Below are positions 18,623 to 28,300 of a DNA stretch of 52,928 nt, one piece after another. Position 1 is the first letter of the stretch. Every line of letters starts with the position of its first letter. The stretch comes from Lachnospiraceae bacterium (lineage in GTDB: Bacteria > Bacillota > Clostridia > Lachnospirales > Lachnospiraceae). The notes below the pieces were generated by a model. That model did no database searches. It was not told the origin of the DNA and saw nothing but the letters and a program-made list of their open reading frames with translations. A program made the translations under genes and the position numbers. Location of the stretch: positions 1-52,928 of the forward strand of contig QXWV01000023.1 in the NCBI GenBank assembly GCA_009911195.1, in the 5' to 3' direction.

Positions 18623-19413
18623 CTAATGCCCCCTCCTTCCCATAAAATCTACTATAAGCCCTGTCAGGCAAGTATCCTCATATTTTGTCCCCTTATCAAC
18701 ATCTTCAATCACAAACCTGAAATGTACATCCACTCCCTGAGCTGCCTTGATAGCATCTGTGGGCAGCTTAAAATACTGGGGATATATGGTATCTTCCAAT
18801 TCCAGACAGGCATAAGGCTTATCCTCTACATACATCAGAAGCCTCTTTACCCTTCCATTCTCTTCCCAAGCCTTTTGATTCTTGGCATAACCATTTACCG
18901 CACATATTTCGGTATAGCGTATATATCCGTCATAAATATCCGGTTCTAAATCACCTGCAAGGAAACTGACTTCCCTCTCCGGAATATTCCTCTCCCAAAA
19001 GCCATAGCCGCATGCTTCCGTAATGGATATGCTTTCCCCAATTCCCCAGCCTTCCCATATTCCGTTTCCCAAAACAATTTCCCTGTCTCTAAAATAGATT
19101 CCCCATAATTCCGGGTTGTGTGCAAAGGCCCCATCATCCACAACTAAAGTTTCCAGAAAATCTTTCCCGGTCAAATTATTTTTTTCAAAAACCACATCCG
19201 TAAGCCCGCAATTTTCAAAACAGTGCGCCCCTATGAAAACGACATCCCCCGATAACTGCAGATGTCCGCTATAGTCTCCTAGCGGTATATTTTGAAAGGC
19301 ATTGGCTGCAAAACCCATTACTTTTGCCCAATTTTTGCTTCCGCCCCTATGCCAAATCCCAGCACGAGAAAACACAGGAGCAATATTTTTATAAGCATAT
19401 TCATCTTCTTCAT
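18623..19413 (-). pseudogene. Secreted BspA-like/LRR protein, frameshifted at a homopolymer
   Basis: A start at 19413 with a GAGAGGG site encodes MKKMNMLIKILLLCFLVLGF followed by GIGAEA, a clear signal peptide, but the frame closes soon after. The rest (IGAHCFENCGLTDVVFEKNN, an LRR_5-like repeat, and a C-terminal domain ending FMGRRGH) is in another frame. Adding one base to the five-T run at 19332-19336 would join them as AEAKNWAKVMGF. It is either a real mutation or a homopolymer sequencing error. The intact product would be exported; its function is unknown. Confidence 0.55.
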
Positions 19414-19505
19414 GCCGCCAACCCTCTCTACCGGTTTCATTCGCCATAAAATCCGATGCTTCATATCCTTTTCCGTTCTCCCTTTAGTATATTTTATAAG
19501 GAACT

Positions 19506-19546
19506 AAAAAACAAGGGCGTCTGCCCAAATTCTCCGGCAAACGCCC
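19506..19546 (-). terminator. Terminator of the beta-glucoside PTS operon
   Basis: On the minus strand, GGGCGTTTGCC pairs with GGGCAGACGCCC (one T-G wobble), followed by TTGTTTTTT. It lies 139 bases after the deaminase-like gene. The stretch 19548-19684 between them shows nothing else. Confidence 0.75.
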
Positions 19547-19684
19547 CTATCCTAAAACAATTGGCCAGCCACACATATATGCAGCCATCCTAATCCTGTA
19601 TAAAACCTCAAGAACCGTAATTTAATACCGACTACTGCCCCTAAAACCTTTGTGCCATGCCTTTTATACCGCAGCCCAATGCCC

Positions 19685-20416
<732 letters not shown>

Positions 20417-20439
20417 CTATTCCCGTGTTTTTTGGTTTC

Positions 20440-22305
20440 TCAAATAATGACCCGCAGCAATTCGTCTGCCGGTGTGGCTTCCGTCAGTTTGGTATTGGGG
20501 AAGACGTCCAGATACTGGTCCGTATTGGTAATCACCACCATAACATCCGTCTCATATCCTTCCGCCTTCACTTTATCCGTTTCAAAGGCAATCACTTTCT
20601 GGCCTTTGGATACCCGTTCCCCTTCCTGTACATAGGAAGTAAAATATTTTCCATTCAATTTTACCGTATCAATCCCTAAATGGACAAGTACTTCCAAGCC
20701 GTCATTGCTTTTAAACCCAATGGCATGTTTGGACTGGATAAGGGTAGTCACCACACCGTCTACCGGCGATGTAACAATATCATCCGCCGGAACTATAGCA
20801 ATCCCTTTCCCCAAAACCTCTTCCGCGAAAGTTGCATCCGACACCTGGTCAATAGGTTTTACCGTTCCTTTTACTGGCGAAACGATGGAAAGGATGCGTT
20901 CATTTTCCCCCTTTTCCTCTATATGTTTTCCCCCCGACATCTTGTCTTCTTCCAAAATTTTTCCCTTAAAGACAAAGCATATGGCCATAGTGGATATAAT
21001 TGCTACCGGAAGCCCAATGGCAATTCCCACAAATCCATCCCCAAAAGTTGCAGGAATCGTCACTAAGGAAGACATAACCATGGCGTATTCCGCACCCCCA
21101 AAGTAAGAGGATATGGCAGCTCCGATGCCACCTCCGATGCTTGCAGCAATAAAGGCCACTTTATATTTCATTACCACCCCATACAGCCCTGGCTCCGTTA
21201 CCCCCAAAAACCCTGATATGGCTGCGGATAAAGAAATGTCCCGCATTTCCTTATTTTTCTTTCGCAAAATAATATAGATGGCCAATGGTGCCGCTGCCTG
21301 TGCCATGGTGCTCATATAATTCATAGCGCCAATGGTTGTATATCCGTAGGTTGCCAACTGCTGGGAAACAATGGCCCGCACGGCATGATGTGTTCCGGTA
21401 AATACGGTTACCGGCCGTAAAGCCCCAATTACAAATCCGGCCAGAATCGGCGAAAAATCAATAATCGCCTGCATCCCCAACGCAATGTATTCACCCACAT
21501 AGAAGCCTAACGGCGCAATAAATGCCAGCGTCACAGGAACCATTGCGATTAAAGTCAGCATAGGGGTAAAAATAATGCTGACGATATCGGGAATCCTTTT
21601 TTCCAAAAATCGGTAAACATAGCTCATAATCCATACTGCCAGAATAATGGGCAGCACCGAAGCGTTATAATCCAGGTACGGAATGGAAATCCCCAATATT
21701 TTAAAGCTTTCCACCCCTCCACTAATCCCTTCATAAATCGTCGGGTGCATCAACACGCCTGCTAAAGACAGTGCCATATACGGATTGGTCTTAAACCGTT
21801 TTGCCGCACTTACCGCTAGAAGGAATGGGTAAAAATAGAACATACCATCCGACATAATATTTAATAAATTAAAAATATCGCTGCCCCATTCAATCCATCC
21901 GAATTCCCAGAACATAAACAGGAAGCCCTTTATCATCCCTCCCCCAATAACCGGCGGCAAACTGGGAATCAATATAGACGAAAGCGTCTCCAGTATCCTC
22001 GATACCACGCTCTTTTTCCCTGTTCCTGACCCGTCCAGGGCGGCAGCATCTTCGCCGCCTATATTCGCCATTTCTGTCAATTCCGCATATATCTTATTCA
22101 CTTTATTTCCTACAATAACCTGAAACTGACCTCCCTGTATCTGTACTCCCAGTACACCTTCCAGGTTTTCTATTTTCTTTCTATCCGCTTTTCCGTCATC
22201 CTTTAAGCTGAACCGTAAACGGGTCACACAATGGGTGCATGATATAATATTGGATTCTTTGCCCACCAATTCCAATATACGGGCTGCCATTTCTTTACTT
22301 GTCAT
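20440..22305 (-). CDS. PTS beta-glucoside-type transporter EIIBCA
   Basis: The 621-residue protein contains three PTS domains. EIIB is at about 1-85 (phospho-Cys in NIISCTHCVTRLRFSL). The EIIC membrane domain is at about 105-450 (GxIKGF and GxTEPGLYG segments). EIIA is at about 470-621 (phospho-His in EVLVHLGIDTVKLNGKYF). The BCA order is that of BglF/BglP. It imports and phosphorylates a beta-glucoside-like sugar. It follows the antiterminator gene by 82 bases. Confidence 0.92.
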   Translation of the reverse strand: MTSKEMAARILELVGKESNIISCTHCVTRLRFSLKDDGKADRKKIENLEGVLGVQIQGGQFQVIVGNKVNKIYAELTEMANIGGEDAAALDGSGTGKKSVVSRILETLSSILIPSLPPVIGGGMIKGFLFMFWEFGWIEWGSDIFNLLNIMSDGMFYFYPFLLAVSAAKRFKTNPYMALSLAGVLMHPTIYEGISGGVESFKILGISIPYLDYNASVLPIILAVWIMSYVYRFLEKRIPDIVSIIFTPMLTLIAMVPVTLAFIAPLGFYVGEYIALGMQAIIDFSPILAGFVIGALRPVTVFTGTHHAVRAIVSQQLATYGYTTIGAMNYMSTMAQAAAPLAIYIILRKKNKEMRDISLSAAISGFLGVTEPGLYGVVMKYKVAFIAASIGGGIGAAISSYFGGAEYAMVMSSLVTIPATFGDGFVGIAIGLPVAIISTMAICFVFKGKILEEDKMSGGKHIEEKGENERILSIVSPVKGTVKPIDQVSDATFAEEVLGKGIAIVPADDIVTSPVDGVVTTLIQSKHAIGFKSNDGLEVLVHLGIDTVKLNGKYFTSYVQEGERVSKGQKVIAFETDKVKAEGYETDVMVVITNTDQYLDVFPNTKLTEATPADELLRVII

Positions 22306-22387
22306 TTATTGTCATCCTCCTTCCAATGTACGGAAACTTTCTTATAAAACGCAATTTTGCACAGCGGAAATCTCCCTGTCAAAAGCG

Positions 22388-23236
22388 TCAGGTCTGCGTA
22401 TGTCTTTTTCCGGCAATCAACCGGTTGATATGTAATGTCAAATACAACATTTCGCTTTCCGACGTATCGTGTTCATACCTCTCGTCCACATAGTCCGCAA
22501 TCATCCTCGCGCACTGATGAGCCTTGGGGTATTCTTTTTTTACCAGCTCCAGCAGTTCTTCATTCATGGAATTATCCATCTCGAAATTAATTTTCCGAAT
22601 CAGGTAATATTTCAGATGGGTAATAAACCGAGTGAAATCGGCGGATTCCTGTACGATTTTCATTTCCAGGAATTGTTCCATTTTTTTCACAATTTCCGCC
22701 ATCGCCGTTGTCAAATCCACAATATCATACCCTGCACTCAGCCCACCCATCGAATTTACCATATGCATGGCCACGGAAACTGCTTCCCCTTCGGGCAACT
22801 GCTGCCTTGTCGCATCCTTTAAAATACCTAATGCATTCAGCCCTACCGCATATTCCCTAGGATAAAACTGCTTGATTTCCCATGAAAGAAAATGGTCAAA
22901 AACCATCCCTTCCTGAAATCTCCTGGCCGCAAAGCAAAAATGGTCGGCCAGAGTAAATACTAAATTTGTGGGGAGCGGGCTTTTCAGTTCCTTTTCCGCC
23001 ATCCTGACAATTTTCTGCGAAGCGTTCAGGTATTCCATGGGAATCTCTTTTAATAGCTGCACATAATAATCCTCATTCCGGTTTTCTTCCAGCACAAACC
23101 GTTCCTCGATAAAACCCTCATTCACGGTATCGCCCGGATAAACTTTAAACCCTACCCCTTTCCCCGTAATAATAACCTTCTTTCCCCTGTCATTTACCAG
23201 TACCACATTATTATTGATACGCTTTATGACATTCAT
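22388..23236 (-). CDS. BglG/LicT family transcription antiterminator
   Basis: The 282-residue protein has an N-terminal RNA-binding CAT domain (MNVIKRINNNVVLVNDRGKK) and two PRD domains (about 70-170 and 175-282) with the conserved phospho-His residues, including DHFCFAARR and the HMVNSMGG region. The start at 23236 is set by GGAGG 5 bases upstream; upstream extension lacks a site. It binds the RAT at 23441-23473 to block the overlapping terminator, so it controls its own operon. Confidence 0.93.
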   Translation of the reverse strand: MNVIKRINNNVVLVNDRGKKVIITGKGVGFKVYPGDTVNEGFIEERFVLEENRNEDYYVQLLKEIPMEYLNASQKIVRMAEKELKSPLPTNLVFTLADHFCFAARRFQEGMVFDHFLSWEIKQFYPREYAVGLNALGILKDATRQQLPEGEAVSVAMHMVNSMGGLSAGYDIVDLTTAMAEIVKKMEQFLEMKIVQESADFTRFITHLKYYLIRKINFEMDNSMNEELLELVKKEYPKAHQCARMIADYVDERYEHDTSESEMLYLTLHINRLIAGKRHTQT

Positions 23237-23327
23237 CTCATCCTCCATATACATTTCCTTGAACTCTACATTCCGCATCCATTTCTTTGCAGGCACGGCC
23301 TACTGGCCAATGCCCGCGGGAAATCAA

Positions 23328-23412
23328 GTAAGGGTGGCCTTTCCCCCACTCGTGCGCCGGGCGTCCGTCAGCTTGCTGACACTTTTCATTTGGATGCCCG
23401 TGTGCATAAAAA
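23328..23412 (+). repeat. Family-1 stem-loop repeat, copy A
   Basis: The core GCGCCGGGCGTCCGTCAGCT and TTGCTGACACTTTTCATTTG is shared with three other copies. An outer stem CGGGCGTCC/GGATGCCCG (one wobble) and an inner GTCAGC/GCTGAC hairpin are visible. Its A6 end is the T-tract of the operon terminator on the minus strand, so it sits in the untranslated leader between terminator and antiterminator gene. Confidence 0.8.
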
Positions 23413-23473
23413 AGACCTAAATAATACCAAAAAGTATTATCTAGGTCATGCCGGCATATCCCGTAACAAATCC
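23407..23473 (-). promoter_or_regulatory. RAT antiterminator site with overlapping terminator
   Basis: On the minus strand, GGATTTGTTACGGGATATGC then CGGCATGACCTAGAT matches the LicT/BglG ribonucleic antiterminator consensus. Its 3' end is shared with a terminator whose stem is CTAGATAATAC paired to GTATTATTTAG, followed by TTTTTT. Bound LicT would favour the RAT and allow read-through into its own gene and the PTS. Confidence 0.85.
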
Positions 23474-23505
23474 TATATTGCGTTCTGTTTTTATTCATTA
23501 AATGT

Positions 23506-23534
23506 ATTTTACCTGAAAAAATATGGGTTGTCAA
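23506..23534 (-). promoter_or_regulatory. Promoter of the PTS operon
   Basis: On the minus strand, TTGACA (23534-23529) and TAAAAT (23511-23506) are 17 bases apart, about 35 bases before the RAT. This is a near-consensus sigma-A promoter. Confidence 0.8.
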
Positions 23535-23552
23535 TACTATTTTTCAGAAAGC

Positions 23553-23635
23553 CACGGAAATCAATTTTCATGGGCAACGCAGCGGGTATGGCCTTTGCCC
23601 CATGCAGGATTCGGTTTTGCGGCTAAGATAAAAAG
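23553..23635 (+). repeat. Family-2 dispersed repeat, single arm
   Basis: It starts CGGAAATCAATTTTCATGGG, continues with a GCAGCGGGTATGGCCTTTG block and CCCATGCAGGATTCGG, and ends TTTTGCGGCTAAGATAAAAA. It lies between the PTS promoter and the alcohol dehydrogenase gene, and its end supplies that gene's stop codon. Confidence 0.75.
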
Positions 23636-24756
23636 CGGGGAAATATCCTTCTTAATATATCATCCGCCTCATCTGCGGTCATTTCCCCCTGGCATTTTCG
23701 GATGCTGTTATTATTCTCCCAGCGCCCATGGGCTTTTGCAATCTTTTCTTCAGAAATGGCTACTTTGCATTCAGAGGTAATTGCCTTTATAAGGCCAATG
23801 AATTCCTCTTCCCCCACATGGATATCCTCCAGGAATTTCTCTGACAGGCCGGAAGCCACCCTACGGTTATATGCATAAAACTCCGGCAAAAATACGGCAC
23901 AGGCCGTTCCATGGGGAATCCCGTAATCCTCTGTCAGCAAGTATCCCATGGTATGCGGGAAACATGTTCCCGTTTTGTTAATGGCTAGCCCTCCGTATAT
24001 GGAAGCTTCATAGCATTTTTCCCTGTCCTGATAGGACATGGCTTCACATGCCATGTCAGCGCCGCCCGATTGTTGCATCTTTTTAAATACCTCCAGCAAA
24101 ATGCAAATGCCGGAAACCGCAAAATTTCTGGACAACCCATCTGCCGCTTTGCTGAAATAGCTCTCTACGCAATGAGCCATTGCATCCACGGCAGTGGAAC
24201 GGGTAAACTGTTCTGGCAGTGTCATTGTATAGCCTGCATCGCCGAAGGACAACAGCGGATAAAGAGCATCATGGTGAAAACTTTTCTTCCTTCCATCCGT
24301 TGTGATAACGGAAACCTTCGTTACTTCGCTGCCCGTGCCCGCAGTTGTTCCTACTGCTGCGATTTTAAGCGGGCTGTTTTTCCACATCAATCCATAAAGC
24401 TGTTCCTTGGTCATGCCAGGATTTGCCGCCAGCACAGCAATACATTTGGCCGCATCCAAAGGAGAGCCTCCCCCTATGCCGACCACACCGTCCACGGCCC
24501 ATTCTATTGCCAGCTTCGCCGCCTCCATACAATCTTCCAGCTTGGGGTTTTGCCCGATTTTATCATAGAGCACCCATTTCTGCCCATTGGACTTCAAGGC
24601 TTCCTCCACATCCCCCAAGGCTCCGCAGGCTCTGGCGCCATTTCTTCCTGTGACTACCAGAACACTGTCCCCTATCCTTTTTAATTCCTCTGGCGATTTT
24701 TTTACACAATCCCTTCCCGTAATCAGCCGGGTGGGCATATAGTGATTCATGCTCAT
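23623..24756 (-). CDS. Iron-containing alcohol dehydrogenase family protein
   Basis: The 377-residue protein has an N-terminal nucleotide-binding part with VVGIGGGSPLDAAK (about 93-106) and TTAGTGSEVT, and a C-terminal helical metal site with DAMAHCVESYFS and FPHTMGY...GIPHGTA, as in the iron-type ADH family. The substrate is unknown. The start at 24756 follows GTGAGG. The last codons and stop (FLS) lie in a family-2 repeat arm, so the original C-terminus may have been replaced. Confidence 0.88.
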   Translation of the reverse strand: MSMNHYMPTRLITGRDCVKKSPEELKRIGDSVLVVTGRNGARACGALGDVEEALKSNGQKWVLYDKIGQNPKLEDCMEAAKLAIEWAVDGVVGIGGGSPLDAAKCIAVLAANPGMTKEQLYGLMWKNSPLKIAAVGTTAGTGSEVTKVSVITTDGRKKSFHHDALYPLLSFGDAGYTMTLPEQFTRSTAVDAMAHCVESYFSKAADGLSRNFAVSGICILLEVFKKMQQSGGADMACEAMSYQDREKCYEASIYGGLAINKTGTCFPHTMGYLLTEDYGIPHGTACAVFLPEFYAYNRRVASGLSEKFLEDIHVGEEEFIGLIKAITSECKVAISEEKIAKAHGRWENNNSIRKCQGEMTADEADDILRRIFPRFLS

Positions 24757-24799
24757 TTTTCCTCACTTTCTGCCTCACAAGCAATAAGTCCATTATTTT

Positions 24800-26263
24800 T
24801 CAGCCATCCCTTTGTTCATACACTCTCCGCAGCAGCTCTACTATTTCTTCATCGCTTTTCCCGGCAAGGCTGCCCACATCCATCCAGAAAAAATCCTCTA
24901 TCCTTCTGCTGCATCCCATGTTGCCATAATAGGTCTCCGGGAAATCCTCAAATTCTTCTTCCGTAAGTGTATTTCCGTTACAATCTACGCTCACCACCGA
25001 TATAACCGAACCGTTTTCACCATAAACCGTAGTCTTGCTTGCCAGGGGCGTTTCCAAAACAAAATCATCCTGCACGGAGAGGGAGCTGACCCGCAGCATG
25101 TATGTATCCGGTGACAATTTGATATCATCATAAACAATATAATAATCCCGCATTCCTTCGGCTGAAAACTCATTATATACCGTCATTTCGTCCATTATAA
25201 TATCGGGTTGGGAATCGCCTTCCATAAAAGAAGTCTCCAGTTCATTTAAATTCCCTTCCCTGTCCAGTTCATAAAACTTGCTGTAAGTATAGTTACCCGT
25301 TCCTCCTTGATTGGCAACAATAACTGCCAGTTGTCCGTCATAATCCATATCCCTGATTGTAAAGCAGTATCTGTCATTGGCATAATCCACATCCGCCATC
25401 CATTTATCTCTATTAGCTGCCAGGAGTTCCAACTGCCCCTCCGTATCCCAGAAGCCATTCAACCTTCCCACATAATCCATATAGGATGTCCATGTGCCAG
25501 AGATATCGGATATTTTATCCGCATACTGCTGGGCAGAAAGATATTCCTCCAAAAACCCGTCTCTGTAAAAAGAAGGCCCCGCCTCCGACTTTGCCTCCAC
25601 ACGGTAACTCTCTATATCCGGGTAATCCATGTAAAACATATTGTCCGCATTTTCCTGTAAAAAAATTTCCGCTGCGCTCCGTGTACTCCCGCCATTGCGG
25701 TAGCTGGCCAGGACAATCACATCCTTTTTCCCGTCTTTATTATAATCCGTAAAGGATACAGCCCTCACTTCCACAAATTCATCCGGTTGTGGCGTCCTGC
25801 TTCCCGGGAAAGTATATACCTTTTTCCCATCTTTAAACAGGAAAAACTCCGCCTCTCCTTTTCCGCTTACAGGGGATGCCGACACGAACGTTACTTTCCC
25901 CCAGCCATCCAGCTCCACTTCAAAGCATTGTTCCTTTATGATGTTTTCCGGCCATTCGCCACTTCCAAAATCTCCATCTGCCCCCTGAAATTTGGTACTT
26001 TGCCCTCCCTCTTCTGCCTGCCTTTCCTCTGCTGCCCATCCTTCTTCCGCTGCCTGTGCCTCCGTCAATGCCTGGCCTTCCCCTGCTTCCTCTTCCTCGC
26101 CTAATGCCTGTTCCTCTGCGGAAATTTCCTCAGAACCTTTCCCCTGAGCGCTTTCATCTATTTTCCCTTCTCCCCCACCCCATGCGCACCCGCTTAGCAG
26201 AATACATCCTGCTATCAAAGCCGGCATGAGGAACTTCGGCCATATTTTCTTTTCCATTCTCAC
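24800..26263 (-). CDS. Large lipoprotein with FG-GAP/VCBS-like Asp-rich motifs
   Basis: The 487-residue protein has a signal peptide ending LLSGCAWGG (lipobox LSGC), then about 80 residues of Glu/Ala/Gly low-complexity linker. The rest contains DYNKDGKKDVIVLASY and DMDYDGQLAVIVANQ, Ca-binding-loop-like DxDxDG repeats seen in FG-GAP/VCBS-type beta-propeller or EF-hand-like proteins. It is probably anchored outside the membrane; its role is unknown. Confidence 0.72.
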   Translation of the reverse strand: MRMEKKIWPKFLMPALIAGCILLSGCAWGGGEGKIDESAQGKGSEEISAEEQALGEEEEAGEGQALTEAQAAEEGWAAEERQAEEGGQSTKFQGADGDFGSGEWPENIIKEQCFEVELDGWGKVTFVSASPVSGKGEAEFFLFKDGKKVYTFPGSRTPQPDEFVEVRAVSFTDYNKDGKKDVIVLASYRNGGSTRSAAEIFLQENADNMFYMDYPDIESYRVEAKSEAGPSFYRDGFLEEYLSAQQYADKISDISGTWTSYMDYVGRLNGFWDTEGQLELLAANRDKWMADVDYANDRYCFTIRDMDYDGQLAVIVANQGGTGNYTYSKFYELDREGNLNELETSFMEGDSQPDIIMDEMTVYNEFSAEGMRDYYIVYDDIKLSPDTYMLRVSSLSVQDDFVLETPLASKTTVYGENGSVISVVSVDCNGNTLTEEEFEDFPETYYGNMGCSRRIEDFFWMDVGSLAGKSDEEIVELLRRVYEQRDG

Positions 26264-26329
26264 ATTTCACCTCATTTCTTCTCCTCTTTCATCATAAAAT
26301 AAAAGTATCATCCACAAGGAGATTAGCAT

Positions 26330-27061
26330 ATGTTCCAAAACCTTTTTTATTCCCACAGCCTGAAAATCGCCATTGTCGGACGGAGCAAAGATACCATAAA
26401 CTATGAAAAAGCCCTGCAGGAAATGGGAGTATCCTATTCCGTTACTATGGATTCAGGTCTCCTTTCCGATTTCCATGGCCTTCTGCTGCCCGGCGGCGGA
26501 GATATTACGCCTGCATTTTTCGGCCAACAAAACCATGGCTCCAAAAATATCGATACGGAACTGGATATTGTACAACTGCAGGCTCTGGAGTTTTTTGTAA
26601 AACGGAAAAAGCCCGTACTGGGCATCTGTAAAGGAATGCAGCTCATCAATGTATTTTTCGGAGGTAATATCCTACAGCATATTCCGGAATCCCCCAGGCA
26701 TGCCTGGGATGGGCATGACAAAATCCATGCCACTTCGGTACAGCCCTGCTCTTTTCTCGCCAGGCTCTATGGCTGTCAAATGATTACCAACAGCGCCCAC
26801 CATCAGTCCATCGGCCAGCTTGGGCGGGAACTGCATATCATACAGCGCTCCGATGATGGCATCCCTGAAGGCATTGCCCATACAAGCCTGCCTATCCTTG
26901 GGGTGCAATGGCATCCGGAAAGGCAGTTCGCCAATTCCCGCTTTAGCCATTTCCAGGATACATGCACAACCCCCTCCGCCAATGAGCCTGCCGATGGAAA
27001 AATACTCTTTTCCTACTTCCTGTCCTTACTGTCAATTCAACCTGTTCGGTCCGTGCCATAG
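26330..27061 (+). CDS. Gamma-glutamyl-gamma-aminobutyrate hydrolase-like (peptidase C26)
   Basis: The 243-residue class I glutamine amidotransferase-fold protein has LLLPGGGDI, the nucleophile Cys in VLGICKGMQLINV, and the catalytic His in GVQWHPER. This is the PuuD-type C26 peptidase, which hydrolyses gamma-glutamyl bonds. AAGGAG lies 8 bases before the ATG. It is transcribed divergently from the lipoprotein gene and overlaps the convergent DUF2974-like gene by 25 bp. Confidence 0.88.
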   Translation: MFQNLFYSHSLKIAIVGRSKDTINYEKALQEMGVSYSVTMDSGLLSDFHGLLLPGGGDITPAFFGQQNHGSKNIDTELDIVQLQALEFFVKRKKPVLGICKGMQLINVFFGGNILQHIPESPRHAWDGHDKIHATSVQPCSFLARLYGCQMITNSAHHQSIGQLGRELHIIQRSDDGIPEGIAHTSLPILGVQWHPERQFANSRFSHFQDTCTTPSANEPADGKILFSYFLSLLSIQPVRSVP

Positions 27062-28254
27062 CCGCTCCCTTTCTTCCGCCTCCGTTTCCCTTCTTCCAGT
27101 TTCCGCCTTCCCCCTTCCAGCTTTGACCTCCCCTCTTCCGTCCGTTCTTGCCATCCCTCCCTTATTCCCTCTTTGGCTCGCTCGCCGGCCAGTTCAAACA
27201 AAGAAGCGACTATTTTCTTTATCATTGCTGCCGTTTCCACATCCATTTCTTTAAAAGCGGATACCACAGCCATCATATTTTTTTTCCAGTCAGCAGTAAA
27301 GTCTATCAGAGTTTCCGCCTGGGAAGCGGAAACCACTTCGTATAATGCATCCACAAAAGTATGAATCTGCTTTTCATCCATGGACAGAATCCATTCATTC
27401 AATGTTTCGTCCATGAACTTCCTTCTTTTATATACATCCTTTGCTTGGACAAATTCATCTTCCTTCACCAGCCATGTATATGGGTCATGCTGAAGCAGGC
27501 CAAAGGTTTTGCTCTCCACCACCATATACCCCGCTGCATGGGATTCCAAAAGCATCCCTACCAAAGAAGAGTGGGGAATAATCTTGATAACCCGTTCCGC
27601 AATTTTCTCATAGTTCCCCTTTTCCCGTATTTCTGGCCGGAAGCCAGGGCCATCATGGCTATAAATCCTCTCAATCCTCTCCTGCACATCCTCCCTGCAA
27701 TTCATCGCCGCATATACCGCAAAATTCCCCCCTTTGGAATGGCCACCCATATAAAAAGGGGCGTCAAAAGCCTCTGCCGCCTGTTCCAAATATTCCACAC
27801 TCCGTAGCTGCCCGATAACCGGTTCGGAAAATGCCAAATTAAAGTCTTCCTTCCATCCTACAATCGTCTCATCGGTTCCCCGGTATGCAATATAGACGGA
27901 ACCGTCCTCCAGGAAAAATGTCACAGCCGAAAACTGTGTTTCCTGCTCCTGTTCTATAATATTTACATAAAAATTTATGCGCAATGTGGAAAAACGGGCG
28001 CTCTTTAATATCCCGTCAAACAATTTCGTATTATTTTCCCGATACCGCTCATCCGCAAACAGCTTGTCCTTTTCCTGATGGCTATCCAGATAGCCCATGG
28101 AAACAGCCGAGGCATTTTCTCCAATACCCGGCACGATTCCGTCAAATTTCAGATAAGCAAACTGGCACAGCACCAGGCTGTCCACCTCGTTTAGCGGCTT
28201 TTCCGAAAACGTATAATCGCCATATTCTTTTAAATAGTCTAATATTGTCCCCAT
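27037..28254 (-). CDS. DUF2974/Mbeg1-like alpha/beta-hydrolase fold protein
   Basis: The 405-residue protein begins LKEYGDYTFSEKPLNEVDSL, the usual start of this Firmicutes family. It has a lipase-type nucleophile elbow GGHSKGGN (about 172-179) and VYIAYRGTDETIVGWKEDF upstream. The C-terminal 45 residues are Lys/Glu/Gly/Arg-rich and low-complexity. Its substrate is unknown. Confidence 0.83.
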   Translation of the reverse strand: MGTILDYLKEYGDYTFSEKPLNEVDSLVLCQFAYLKFDGIVPGIGENASAVSMGYLDSHQEKDKLFADERYRENNTKLFDGILKSARFSTLRINFYVNIIEQEQETQFSAVTFFLEDGSVYIAYRGTDETIVGWKEDFNLAFSEPVIGQLRSVEYLEQAAEAFDAPFYMGGHSKGGNFAVYAAMNCREDVQERIERIYSHDGPGFRPEIREKGNYEKIAERVIKIIPHSSLVGMLLESHAAGYMVVESKTFGLLQHDPYTWLVKEDEFVQAKDVYKRRKFMDETLNEWILSMDEKQIHTFVDALYEVVSASQAETLIDFTADWKKNMMAVVSAFKEMDVETAAMIKKIVASLFELAGERAKEGIREGWQERTEEGRSKLEGGRRKLEEGKRRRKKGSGYGTDRTG

Positions 28255-28300
28255 TTTACCCCTTCTTCCTCCATCGTCTCCCCATCCTCTTAGATTGGAT

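Noticed and set aside
22388-23296. BglG gene from the upstream start at 23296
   Set aside because: The CAT domain starts precisely at MNVIKRIN at 23236, where GGAGG is well placed; the longer form extends into the repeat-bearing leader.
24070-24684. 204-residue plus-strand frame inside the alcohol dehydrogenase gene
   Set aside because: It is antisense to a well-supported gene and has no domain or ribosome site.
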